From positions 2,232,001-2,296,000 of the forward strand of contig NZ_CP120468.1 of NCBI RefSeq assembly GCF_029490015.1: a stretch of DNA of 64,000 nt, read 5' to 3'. This DNA comes from Halobaculum limi. GTDB lineage: Archaea; Halobacteriota; Halobacteria; Halobacteriales; Haloferacaceae. Below, one piece after another: positions 23,781 to 32,166 of this stretch; the stretch's first letter is position 1, and each line of letters begins with the position of its first letter. The notes beneath the pieces were generated by a model. The model was not told the origin of the DNA, made no database searches, and saw only the letters and a program-made list of their open reading frames with translations. Made by a program: the position numbers and the translations under genes.

Positions 23781-25269
23781 CCTCATACCGCTGCTGGTGG
23801 TCGTACCCCTCTTGGGGTCGCTTGCCGCCCTGCTCGCGGGAATCGCTCGCGAGGAGACGGGTTGGTACGCCGCCGCCGGCGCCCTCGCCGTGCAGGTCGG
23901 GATGGCCTCGACCGTCGCCTGGCGCGTGCTCTCGGGAGCGCCGATCAGTTACGCAGTCGGCGGCTTCCAGCCACCATTCGGTATCGAACTGTACGTCGAT
24001 GGTCTCTCGGCTGCGATGATCGTCCTCGTCGCCGTCGTCGCACTCGGCGTGCTGGCGTACGCCCGGCAGGCGGGCCCGCACTCGAACCGCTTCTACGCGA
24101 CGTACCTCCTGCTCGTCGCCGGTCTTACGGGGATGTCTGTCACCGGCGACGCGTTCAATCTCTACGTGTTCCTCGAGATTACGGGCCTGACTGCCTACGC
24201 ACTCGTCGCCAGCGGCGACGGCGGACGCTCGGCGGTCGCCGGCCTGAAGTACCTCCTCGTGGGCACGTTCGGCGCGTCGCTGTACCTGCTCGGCGTCGGC
24301 TACGCGTACATCGCCACGGGGACGCTCAATATGACCGACCTCGCGGCCGAACTCGCCGCGGTCGGATACGCCTCTCCGCTCGTGCGGGCGGCGTTCGCGT
24401 TCATCGTCGTCGGCCTGTTCGTCAAGGTCGCGATGTTCCCGCTGCACACGTGGCAGCCGGAGGCGTACGCCGGCGCGCCCGACTCCGTGAGTGCGCTCAT
24501 CGCGTCGCTCGTCTCGACGGTCAGCGCGTACGCGCTCGTCCGAATCGTGCTCACCGTGTTCACGCCGGAGTTCCTCGACGCGGTTCCGTTCGCGCAGACG
24601 CTGCTCGCGGTCGTCGCCACGGTGAGCATCGTCGTCGGGAGCCTCCTGGCCGTCGCACAGACCGAGATCAAACGGATGCTCGCGTACTCGTCGGTGTCGC
24701 AGTTCGGCCTCATCGTCGCGGCCCTGTCCGTGACGAACGGCACCGCCCTCGTCGGCCTCGCGGTCCACCTCGTGGGCCACGCGGTGATGAAGGGCGGCCT
24801 GTTCCTCGCCGCCGGCCTCGTGTCGACGGCGACCGGCGCTCGCTCGGTTCGCGAGTACGACGGCCTCGCCGCTCGGCTGCCCGTCGCCGCGGGTGCGTTC
24901 GGCGTGCTCGTCCTCGCGATGGTCGGGGTCCCGCCGGCCATCGGCTTCCTCGGGAAGTGGTACATCGTCCTCGGGACGCTGGAGGCGGGCGCGTGGGGGC
25001 TCGCGGTCGTCATCCTGCTGTCGACGCTGCTGACGCTCGCGTACTTCGCGCGTCTGCTCGAACGGATGTACTTCCGTGACGCGCCCGCGTCGGCCCCCGA
25101 CGCGACGGCGCTGGCCGACGGCGGTGCTGGTCTCGGCGACGCCGACGGCGTCTCGCCCGGGATGTACGCCGCCGTCGTCGCGGCGGCGCTGTTGGCCGTC
25201 GCGCTCGCGGCTGCCGTGCCCGCGTACGAATCTGCACTCGCGCCCACTATCGAGGTGCTCCTCTCATGA
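23773..25269 (+). CDS. mnhD: Mrp antiporter subunit D, first copy (MrpD/NuoN-like)
   Basis: A 498-residue, proton-conducting membrane subunit with about 14 helices. The TM5 glutamate is Glu135 (NLYVFLEITGLTAYAL) and the TM7 lysine is Lys218 (GLFVKVAMFPLHTWQPEAY). The position of the TM8 lysine, present in the second copy, reads SLVSTVSAYALVR, without lysine. The GTG start at 23773 overlaps mnhC by eight bases, and its stop overlaps the next mnhD-like gene. It is the closest of the three to true MrpD by its place after mnhC. Confidence 0.92.
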   Translation: MSDLIPLLVVVPLLGSLAALLAGIAREETGWYAAAGALAVQVGMASTVAWRVLSGAPISYAVGGFQPPFGIELYVDGLSAAMIVLVAVVALGVLAYARQAGPHSNRFYATYLLLVAGLTGMSVTGDAFNLYVFLEITGLTAYALVASGDGGRSAVAGLKYLLVGTFGASLYLLGVGYAYIATGTLNMTDLAAELAAVGYASPLVRAAFAFIVVGLFVKVAMFPLHTWQPEAYAGAPDSVSALIASLVSTVSAYALVRIVLTVFTPEFLDAVPFAQTLLAVVATVSIVVGSLLAVAQTEIKRMLAYSSVSQFGLIVAALSVTNGTALVGLAVHLVGHAVMKGGLFLAAGLVSTATGARSVREYDGLAARLPVAAGAFGVLVLAMVGVPPAIGFLGKWYIVLGTLEAGAWGLAVVILLSTLLTLAYFARLLERMYFRDAPASAPDATALADGGAGLGDADGVSPGMYAAVVAAALLAVALAAAVPAYESALAPTIEVLLS

Positions 25270-26933
25270 CCGATATTACGTCACTCAGACCGCTGGCCGC
25301 CGTGCTCGTCTCCGCAGTCGCCATCGTCCCCATCCTCCTGTCGGGGAGTCGGCCGAACATCCGCGAGTCGTGGACCGCGCTCGCGGCGCTGGCGAAGTTC
25401 GCCATCGTCGCGAGTATGGTGCCCGCGGTGCTGGCGGGCGACACGTACGTGACCGACCTCGGGGCGTTCCTCCCGGGCATCCGGTTCGCGCTGGAGGCGG
25501 ACGCGCTGGGCGTCCTGTTCGGACTGCTCGCGAGTTTCCTGTGGATCATCACCAGCAGTTACAGTATCGGCTACATGCGCGGTCTCGACGAGCACTCACA
25601 GACCCGCTACTTTGCGGCGTTCGCGGGGAGTCTCTCGGCGGCGATGGGCGTGGCGTTCGCCTCGAACCTCGTCGTTCTGTTCGTCTTCTACGAACTGTTG
25701 ACGGTCGCGACGTACCCGCTCGTCGCTCACGACGAGACCGACGAGGCACGCGCGGCCGGCCGGAAGTACCTCGCGTACACCTTCGGCGGCGGCGTCGCCG
25801 TCCTCGCAGGCACGGCGCTGGTCTACTGGATGACCGGCACCGTCGCGTTCACGCCCGGCGGCATCGCGGGCCTCGCCGGTGCCGACCCGCTGGTCGCTCG
25901 TCTGGCGTTCGCGCTGCTGGCGGCCGGATTCGGCGTGAAGGCGGCGCTGATGCCGCTGCACTCGTGGCTCCCCGACGCGATGGTCGCGCCGACGCCCGTG
26001 TCGGCGTTGCTGCACGCGGTCGCAGTCGTGAAGTCGGGCGTCTTCGGCATCGCACGCGTCGTCCTCGACGTGTTCGGACCTGAGACGGTTGGCGACCTCG
26101 GGATGGGCCTGCCGCTGGCGGCGGTCGCGGCGTTCACGCTCATCGTCGCCTCGATCATCGCGCTCCGACAGGACAACCTCAAGCGTCGTCTCGCGTTCTC
26201 GACGGTGAGCCAGTTGTCCTACATCGTACTCGGACTCGCGGTGTTGGCTCCCACCTCGCTGGTGGGTGGCCTCCTCCACATCCCGGCGCACGCCTTCATG
26301 AAGATCACGCTGTTCTTCGCCGCCGGGGCTATCCACGTCGAGACGCACACCGACGACATCTCCGATATGGCGGGCATCGGCAAGCGGATGCCGCTGACGA
26401 TGACGGCCTTCGCCGTCGCCGCCGCGGGGATGGCGGGGATTCCGCTGGTCGCCGGGTTCGTGAGCAAGTACTTCCTACTCATCGGGTCGGTGTCGGCGGG
26501 ACAGACGCTGTTCGCGGTCGCGTTGCTCGTCTCGGGCGTGATGAACATCGGCTACTTCTGGCCGGTGGTGTACACCGCGTTCTTCGAGACGCCCGAGGAC
26601 AGCGACGAGAAGCCGCTGATCGAGGGACCGCTCGGCGGCCGGTTCGCGTGGGGCCGCGCAGCCGTCGCGCAGGGGACCGCCGGAAGCGACCCCGATGCCG
26701 TCGCCGACGGCGGTACGCACGGCGATGAGAACGACCACGGTCACGCCCACGGCCCCGGCGAGGGTGTGTGGGACCGGCGGAGTTGGACCGGCGGTGAGTC
26801 GACGTGGTTTATGCTCGGCCCCATCCTGGCAGTCGCGCTCGGCTCTATTGTCCTCGGTATCGTCCCCGACGGGGCGGTGTTCCTCCGGGTCGTCCGTCTC
26901 GTGGTCAGCGGCGTCACGGGGGTGAGCGTCTGA
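25266..26933 (+). CDS. mnhD: Mrp antiporter subunit D, second copy (NuoL/M-like)
   Basis: A 555-residue, proton-conducting subunit. All three family residues are seen: Glu143 (LFVFYELLTVATY), Lys225 (GFGVKAALMPLHSWLPDA) and Lys256 (HAVAVVKSGVFGIAR). A His/Gly/Asp-rich loop (DENDHGHAHGPGEG) lies before the last helix and could be cytoplasmic. It overlaps its neighbours by four bases at the start and one base at the end. Confidence 0.92.
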   Translation: MTDITSLRPLAAVLVSAVAIVPILLSGSRPNIRESWTALAALAKFAIVASMVPAVLAGDTYVTDLGAFLPGIRFALEADALGVLFGLLASFLWIITSSYSIGYMRGLDEHSQTRYFAAFAGSLSAAMGVAFASNLVVLFVFYELLTVATYPLVAHDETDEARAAGRKYLAYTFGGGVAVLAGTALVYWMTGTVAFTPGGIAGLAGADPLVARLAFALLAAGFGVKAALMPLHSWLPDAMVAPTPVSALLHAVAVVKSGVFGIARVVLDVFGPETVGDLGMGLPLAAVAAFTLIVASIIALRQDNLKRRLAFSTVSQLSYIVLGLAVLAPTSLVGGLLHIPAHAFMKITLFFAAGAIHVETHTDDISDMAGIGKRMPLTMTAFAVAAAGMAGIPLVAGFVSKYFLLIGSVSAGQTLFAVALLVSGVMNIGYFWPVVYTAFFETPEDSDEKPLIEGPLGGRFAWGRAAVAQGTAGSDPDAVADGGTHGDENDHGHAHGPGEGVWDRRSWTGGESTWFMLGPILAVALGSIVLGIVPDGAVFLRVVRLVVSGVTGVSV

Positions 26934-28687
26934 TGGTCGATCCGGTGATTCCGCCATTCGTTCCCGTCCTCACGGCCGCGCTGTTGGTCGCAGTGCTGGG
27001 TCGGCGCTCGGGTCACGCGCTCGCGACACTCGTCCTCGCAGCAGTCGTCCCGTACGTGTGGCTTGTCCCGACGGGCCAACACTTCCAGACGCTGCTGTTC
27101 GGCTTCGACGCCGTCCTGTTCAACGTCGACGGCTTCTCGCAGTTGATGGGCGTCGTCTTCGGCTTCATCGGCGCCGTCGCGGTGCTGTACTCGTGGGCCA
27201 GTAAGGCGGACCCACGACAGACGGCGTTCGCGCTCGGGTACGTCGGTACGAGTCTCGGTGCCGTCTTCGCGGGTGACTGGCTCACGCTCATCTTCTTCTG
27301 GGAGTTGATGGCCGTCACGAGCACGCTGCTGGTGTGGCACTACGGCGGCCGCGCCGTCCGCGCGGGCTTCCGCTACGCGCTGTTGCACGGCGTCGGCGGG
27401 ACGCTCCTACTCGGTGCGATCATCTGGCACTACGTCGAGACGGGGACGTTCCTGTTCACCGGCGACGGCCTCGCGGGGACGGTCGCCCCCGTCCTCGCCG
27501 CGGTCGGCATCGGGGTCAACGTCGGCTTCATCGGCCTGCACGCGTGGCTGCCCGACACGTATCCGCGCCCGCACATCGCCGCCAGCGTCTTCCTGTGCGT
27601 GTACACGACCAAGACCGGCGTGTACGGGATGTTCCGCGCGTTCCCCGACGGGCAACTCGCCGTCGCGTATATGGGCGCGTTGATGGCCGTCTTCGGCGCG
27701 TCGATGGCGCTGTTGCAGGGGGACATGCGCCGCCTCCTCTCGTACCACATCCAGTCGCAGGTGGGGTATATGATCGCCGGCGTCGGCCTCGGGAGCGCAC
27801 TCGCGACCGCCGGCGCGTTCGGCCACGTGTTCAACCACATCCTCTACAAGAGCCTCCTGTTCATGACCGTCGGCGTGGTCATCTACCAGACCGGCGAGGA
27901 GCACCTCGAAGACCTGGGCGGCCTCTGGCGGAAACTGCCGCTCACCGCCGTCGCGTTCCTCATCGCGGCACTGTCTATCGCGGGCTTCCCCGGGTTCAAC
28001 GGCTTCGTCTCGAAAGGGATGGTGCTCGCCGCCGCTCACAAGAAGCACTACGACATCATCTGGTATCTCCTGTTGGCAGGGGGCGTCGGAACCTTCCTCT
28101 CGTTCATCAAGTTGGGGTACTACGTGTTCCTCCACGGCGAGTACGACGGTGAGGTCCGGCCCGCGAACGTCGGGCAGAAACTCGCGATGGTCGCTGTCGC
28201 CATCCCGTGCGTCGTGTTCGGTATCTACCCGCCCGCGCTGTTCGCCATCCTGCCCGACGTCGGCGGCTTCGAGTACACCACCTTCACCGTCGGCCACGTC
28301 GCCGAGGGACTGATCCTCGCGGCGCTTGGCGTCGTCGGGTTCGTCCTCCTGAAGAAGCCGCTCGCGAAGGTCGGGCGCGTCCCCGACGTCGACGCGCTGT
28401 ACAACCGGGCGGGCTTCTACGGAACGCGGGCGCTCGTCGTCGGGACGACAGAACTGTACGCGGCCGTCGACCGCGCGACGGTCGCCGTGACGAGCGCCGT
28501 CGCAGGGGCCGTTCGAGACCCGGCGGGAACGCTCGACCGACTCGGCGTCGCCAACGTGGTCGGCAGCGACGAGGCGGCGACTAACGGCGCGAACGAACAG
28601 ACTGGCGTCGACCTCCGCGCTGGGTTCGGGACGAGCGTATTGTTGGTCGCGTTGCTGGTCGTCATCGCGCTCTTCCTCCTCGTCTGA
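26933..28687 (+). CDS. mnhD: Mrp antiporter subunit D-like, third copy (NuoL/MrpA N-terminal-like)
   Basis: A 584-residue, proton-conducting-family subunit and last gene of the operon. Glu124 (LIFFWELMAVTSTL) and the TM8 lysine Lys227 (CVYTTKTGVYGMFR) are present. The TM7 lysine is replaced by Asn196 (GIGVNVGFIGLHAWLPDTY). After the antiporter core there is an amphipathic stretch of about 100 residues and a final membrane helix, as in NuoL-type subunits, so it may replace the missing N-terminal part of MrpA. Its ATG overlaps the previous stop (TGATG). Confidence 0.9.
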   Translation: MVDPVIPPFVPVLTAALLVAVLGRRSGHALATLVLAAVVPYVWLVPTGQHFQTLLFGFDAVLFNVDGFSQLMGVVFGFIGAVAVLYSWASKADPRQTAFALGYVGTSLGAVFAGDWLTLIFFWELMAVTSTLLVWHYGGRAVRAGFRYALLHGVGGTLLLGAIIWHYVETGTFLFTGDGLAGTVAPVLAAVGIGVNVGFIGLHAWLPDTYPRPHIAASVFLCVYTTKTGVYGMFRAFPDGQLAVAYMGALMAVFGASMALLQGDMRRLLSYHIQSQVGYMIAGVGLGSALATAGAFGHVFNHILYKSLLFMTVGVVIYQTGEEHLEDLGGLWRKLPLTAVAFLIAALSIAGFPGFNGFVSKGMVLAAAHKKHYDIIWYLLLAGGVGTFLSFIKLGYYVFLHGEYDGEVRPANVGQKLAMVAVAIPCVVFGIYPPALFAILPDVGGFEYTTFTVGHVAEGLILAALGVVGFVLLKKPLAKVGRVPDVDALYNRAGFYGTRALVVGTTELYAAVDRATVAVTSAVAGAVRDPAGTLDRLGVANVVGSDEAATNGANEQTGVDLRAGFGTSVLLVALLVVIALFLLV

Positions 28688-28728
28688 GGGGCGTTCGTGG
28701 CCGGCGCGGCCGGTCACACGTTCTCTGG

Positions 28729-28746
28729 GTCACGCATCCGCGTGAC
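28729..28746. other. Short perfect hairpin after the Mrp operon
   Basis: GTCACGC (28729-28735) and GCGTGAC (28740-28746) pair around a four-base loop, 42 bases past the Mrp operon stop. It could be a 3'-end structure. There is no T-run. Confidence 0.3.
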
Positions 28747-28871
28747 CGTGTCAATCGCTGCGAGTTCGATCGCGTTCGTCGCGTAGCCGCGGGCGTCCGA
28801 ATCCCGTCTGGAGGATGACCCGATGGCGCGTGTTTCGCCGCGCTTTTTACTCCGCTAGCGGTACCGGCGAC

Positions 28872-29438
28872 ATGGACCGCCTGCGTCAGTCCCTGCTGGA
28901 CGCGCCGATCATCGAGAAGGGCGAGTATCAGTACTTCGTACATCCGATCAGCGACGGTGTCCCGATGCTGGAACCCGAACTCCTCCGTGAGATCGTCATC
29001 CGGATCATCCGGAAGGCCGAAATCGAGGACGTCGACAAGATCGTGACGCCCGCCGCGATGGGCATCCACATCTCCACCGCCTTGTCGCTGATGACGGACA
29101 TCCCGCTGGTCGTCATCCGCAAGCGCGAGTACGGCCTCGACGGCGAGGTCGCCCTGCAACAGGAGACGGGCTACTCCGAGGGCGAGATGTACATCAACGA
29201 CGTGTACGAGGGCGACAAGGTGCTCGTCCTCGACGACGTGCTCTCGACCGGCGGCACGATGAAAGGCATCCTCGACGCGCTGACCCACATCGGCGCGGAC
29301 GTGGTCGACGTCGTCGCCGTCATCAAGAAAGCCGGGCCGAACAAACTCGACGACACCGACTACTCGGTGAAGACGCTCATCAACGTCACCGTCGAGGACG
29401 GCGAAGTCGTCGTCACCGACCCACTGGGCGACGGATAA
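28872..29438 (+). CDS. hpt: Hypoxanthine/guanine phosphoribosyltransferase (archaeal type)
   Basis: A 188-residue purine-salvage enzyme that transfers ribose-5-phosphate from PRPP to hypoxanthine or guanine. The PRPP loop is [14 protein letters not shown], and [20 protein letters not shown] and [20 protein letters not shown] are typical of archaeal HGPRTase-like proteins. The ATG at 28872 is 22-28 bases after a TTTTTAC TATA-like element (28844-28850), so the mRNA is probably leaderless. Specificity for hypoxanthine, guanine or adenine is not certain in this subfamily. Confidence 0.9.
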   Translation: MDRLRQSLLDAPIIEKGEYQYFVHPISDGVPMLEPELLREIVIRIIRKAEIEDVDKIVTPAAMGIHISTALSLMTDIPLVVIRKREYGLDGEVALQQETGYSEGEMYINDVYEGDKVLVLDDVLSTGGTMKGILDALTHIGADVVDVVAVIKKAGPNKLDDTDYSVKTLINVTVEDGEVVVTDPLGDG

Positions 29439-29497
29439 CTCGCGGCACGCGGCGCGACCCCACGACCCTTTTTAGCGGCGCTCCCTCAGACTCGTGT

Positions 29498-29905
29498 ATG
29501 GTCTCGACTCGCTTCCTCGGCGTCGTGAGTACGTCGATGCTCGTCGTCGGGGCGCTCTCGGTCGGGCAGGCGCTTCACCTGACCGTCGTCACCGGCGAAC
29601 TCGGCTACACCGCGACACCGGTCGTCGTCTACGGCGTCGCGGGCGTCGTCGCCATCGCCATCGGCTACCGCGCCCGCAGACCCGTCGCCGAACAGTACGC
29701 GCTCACCAGCGATGCACGCGAGCGTGGCGAACACAAACGCGGCCAGTCCCCGTCGGACTCGCCGTCACAGTCGCTCGACCGCGACGATGACGGCAGTAGC
29801 GACAGTCCAAGCGGCGACGACTCCGAGTTCGATCCCGCGATGAGCCCCCTCGGCGACAGCGCGCCGGGCGAGGAAGCCCGCAGACGCGAGCGAGACGACG
29901 AGTGA
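29498..29905 (+). CDS. Small membrane protein with acidic tail
   Basis: A 135-residue protein, not recognised. Two hydrophobic helices (about 5-25 and 38-58) are followed by a 75-residue Ser/Asp/Glu/Arg-rich tail, probably cytoplasmic and disordered. A CTTTTTAG TATA-like stretch lies about 28 bases before the ATG. It stands alone between hpt and two further small genes. Confidence 0.6.
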   Translation: MVSTRFLGVVSTSMLVVGALSVGQALHLTVVTGELGYTATPVVVYGVAGVVAIAIGYRARRPVAEQYALTSDARERGEHKRGQSPSDSPSQSLDRDDDGSSDSPSGDDSEFDPAMSPLGDSAPGEEARRRERDDE

Positions 29906-29987
29906 CCCGAACCGGCTCGGATCTGCTGGCGTGTGGCACCGCGTAGCGAGGGAGTTAAGACCCGGGAATCCACACGTGCACTCACGA

Positions 29988-30233
29988 ATGTCCGTGAGAA
30001 ACCGTGTCCCGGATCCGTTGAAGGGTCCGCTGGGGGTCGCCTCACTCGGCGTGATGATCCTCGGACTCGTGCTCGGCTACATCTTCACGATGGTCGGGGT
30101 CACGCTCTTTTTCGATCTGAACGGGATCCAAGGCATCTCCGAGAGCGAGTCGATCGTCGTCATCGGAACCGGCATCGTGTGTATATTCATCGGCTACGCT
30201 GGCTGGCGTGGCTTCATGGGGTTCGCGTACTGA
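29988..30233 (+). CDS. Small two-helix membrane protein
   Basis: An 81-residue protein with two hydrophobic helices (LGVMILGLVLGYIFTMVGVT and VVIGTGIVCIFIGYAGW). Function unknown. It ends three bases before the next gene, so the two are probably co-transcribed. The ATG at 29988 leaves a basic short N-terminus (MSVRNRVPDPLKG), which fits an inside start. Confidence 0.65.
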   Translation: MSVRNRVPDPLKGPLGVASLGVMILGLVLGYIFTMVGVTLFFDLNGIQGISESESIVVIGTGIVCIFIGYAGWRGFMGFAY

Positions 30234-30236
30234 ACG

Positions 30237-30776
30237 ATGGCGGTCGATATTCGCGATCACCCGCAAGCACCGCCAGCGAAGGAACTCCAGGAGTTCACGC
30301 TCGTCCCCGTCGCCCGTGAGGAGATAACCGCCCGACAGGACGAGGGTGCCGAACTCCGCGAGGTGAACCTCCGCGAGTCCCGCGAGGACGTGTACGTGGA
30401 ACTCGACCCGGACCCCACCGAACGCGGCGCACACGACGACATCGGCACCGCGCTGTACCGACTGGTCCAACTGTTCGGAACGCCGAACGTCCCCGGCTAC
30501 GACGCCGGTGACGACCTCTCGACGCGCGAGGACACGACGTTCAAGTACGTGTTCCGACTCGTCAACGGTGCCGACGAGGAGGACCGAACCCTCCCCGACG
30601 AGTGGCTCGTCACCGCCTTCGACTGGCACACAGAACTCGGCGTCGGCATCGCTGGCTGGGACGACGAAACCGACCCCGCGGCGTACGACGGCGCCGTCGG
30701 CCTCGTGACGCTGGCGTTGCTCACCAACGTCGTCTCCGAACCCGTCGAGTGCGTCTTCAAGGACAAGTGGTACTGA
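30237..30776 (+). CDS. Conserved haloarchaeal-type protein of unknown function
   Basis: A soluble 179-residue, acidic protein ending in CVFKDKWY. It contains ALYRLVQLFGTPNVPGYDAG and TFKYVFRLVNGADEEDRTLP, which look like one mixed alpha/beta domain. It has no signal or membrane segment and no recognised catalytic motif. It starts three bases after the small membrane protein gene. Confidence 0.65.
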   Translation: MAVDIRDHPQAPPAKELQEFTLVPVAREEITARQDEGAELREVNLRESREDVYVELDPDPTERGAHDDIGTALYRLVQLFGTPNVPGYDAGDDLSTREDTTFKYVFRLVNGADEEDRTLPDEWLVTAFDWHTELGVGIAGWDDETDPAAYDGAVGLVTLALLTNVVSEPVECVFKDKWY

Positions 30777-30854
30777 CCGTCACAGCGTAGTCACAGTCGC
30801 TTCGCAGTCGTTCTATTCGGTACAACCGCTCCGCCCACACCGTCCACTGAGACG

Positions 30855-31115
30855 CTACCAGCCGGTTCGGTAGTGCATAATGCCGAACACGCCCGCCAGC
30901 GACGCGACGAGTAGCCCGGCGAATGCGGGGACGACGGCCGACTCGGCGTACAACCCGGCCCAGTAGCCGCCGTAGGCGGCCGTCACCAGCGCCGGAACCG
31001 ACAGGAGGAAGAACAGCGACGAGAGGTAGGAGGCGAGCGTGGGGTCGTTTCCGTCGTTCGCGTACGTCCCCCGCTCGCGAATCGACTTCTCCTCCGTCGG
31101 GATGTCCTTCGACAT
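30855..31115 (-). CDS. Small two-helix membrane protein
   Basis: An 86-residue protein with a polar N-terminus (MSKDIPTEEKSIRERGTYAN) and two hydrophobic segments of about 20 residues each, ending HYRTGW. I prefer the ATG at 31115 because an extension to 31142 adds only Arg/Pro residues. It is convergent with the gene at 30237. Function unknown. Confidence 0.6.
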   Translation of the reverse strand: MSKDIPTEEKSIRERGTYANDGNDPTLASYLSSLFFLLSVPALVTAAYGGYWAGLYAESAVVPAFAGLLVASLAGVFGIMHYRTGW

Positions 31116-31231
31116 AGGCTGGCGTACCGACCGACGGGGCAAATGCTTGTCGTCGTCGGTACGAGCGACTGTTCCGTGGCGAACCGAGTGAGAATCGAGC
31201 CGTGAACCGCGAGGGCTCCGGTGCGGACTCG

Positions 31232-31696
31232 TTACGATGTCGCGCCGTCGTAGACGATTGCGAGCAGATAGCCCGTAATCTGCAACGGCACCTGCCCGAA
31301 CACGAGGAACGTAATCACGTCGCGAAACACCGGCAGCAGCGCGAATCCGCCGAGCGTCGAGATGTCGAGCAGGTAGTACGGCGCGATGGCGGTCGCGAAC
31401 GCGAGGACGGCCCCGACGACCGTCGAGACGACCAGCGCCTGCAGACTCGTTCGGAGCTGCTCACATAGCAGTTTCACGAGTACGCCCGACACGAGGACGC
31501 ACAGCCCCATCGCGGTCGTCGTCGCCCACTCGGGGGCCATCAGCTGGAGCCTGAGCGCGTACGTCGCCATCGCGCCGAGCGCTCCGGTCGCGACGCCGAC
31601 GATGCTCGCGGAGGCGAGTCGCTCGCGTCGCGTCCCGTACGACGCTTCGGCGGGGCGTTTCAACGCGGCCAACAGCGTGGGGCGTTCCTCAGACAT
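31232..31696 (-). CDS. Membrane protein at the end of the peptide transporter operon
   Basis: A 154-residue membrane protein with about four hydrophobic helices (SIVGVATGALGAMATYAL; VLVSGVLVKLL; ALVVSTVVGAVLAFATAIA; VITFLVFGQVPLQITGYLL). The start ATG overlaps the end of the preceding gene by eight bases, so it belongs to the dpp operon. It is not a standard ABC subunit; it might be an accessory membrane protein. No homologue recognised. Confidence 0.6.
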   Translation of the reverse strand: MSEERPTLLAALKRPAEASYGTRRERLASASIVGVATGALGAMATYALRLQLMAPEWATTTAMGLCVLVSGVLVKLLCEQLRTSLQALVVSTVVGAVLAFATAIAPYYLLDISTLGGFALLPVFRDVITFLVFGQVPLQITGYLLAIVYDGATS

Positions 31697-32165
31697 CGAC
31701 GTATGCGTTGCGGCCTCGTATCTCGACGAGGAACGAACCGGACAGCACGGCCCGGTCTTCCTCGATTGCGGTGCGTGTCGGCTCAACGTCTTCGGGGGTG
31801 AGGTCGGCGACGAGCGTGACCGTCGCGGTTTCTCCAGCGCCCACCGTGGCGGCTCCGTCGGCCAGCCGCTCCGATCGTGGTGTCGACAGCGCGTTGCCCT
31901 CGGCGGCGACGGCTTCGTACAGGACGACGCCCGAGGCACGCACGACTATCGGCACGCTCGTCGGGTTGCGAACCTCGACGGTCGCCTCGACCGTGGGTTC
32001 GTCGCCGTCGACGACGCGGAACTCAGTCGCCTGGATGTCGATGGCGTCCCGTTGCTGCCACGACACCTGTGCGCCGGCAGTCGACGCGAAGGCGACGCCG
32101 CTGACCGCCAACAGCACCGCCAGCACGCCGAGGAGGAGTTGTTGTGTGCGCGGGGACCTGACCAC
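31689..32165 (-). CDS. Secreted or membrane-anchored protein in the peptide transporter operon
   Basis: A 158-residue protein. The N-terminus has a basic start and one hydrophobic helix (QLLLGVLAVLLAVSGVAFAS), then a beta-rich extracytoplasmic domain of FxxL/CARDB-like look (VEATVEVRNPTSVPIVVRAS and VGAGETATVTLVADLTPEDV). The GTG at 32165 comes one base after the dppF stop codon, and the end overlaps the following gene. Possibly an outward-facing accessory protein; function unknown. Confidence 0.6.
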   Translation of the reverse strand: MVRSPRTQQLLLGVLAVLLAVSGVAFASTAGAQVSWQQRDAIDIQATEFRVVDGDEPTVEATVEVRNPTSVPIVVRASGVVLYEAVAAEGNALSTPRSERLADGAATVGAGETATVTLVADLTPEDVEPTRTAIEEDRAVLSGSFLVEIRGRNAYVDV

Positions 32166-32166
32166 G

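Noticed and set aside
28729-28790. tRNA-like look of the hairpin and GCGAGTTCGATCGC segment after the Mrp operon
   Set aside because: A TpsiC-like stretch is present, but no matching acceptor stem, D-arm or anticodon arm could be placed.
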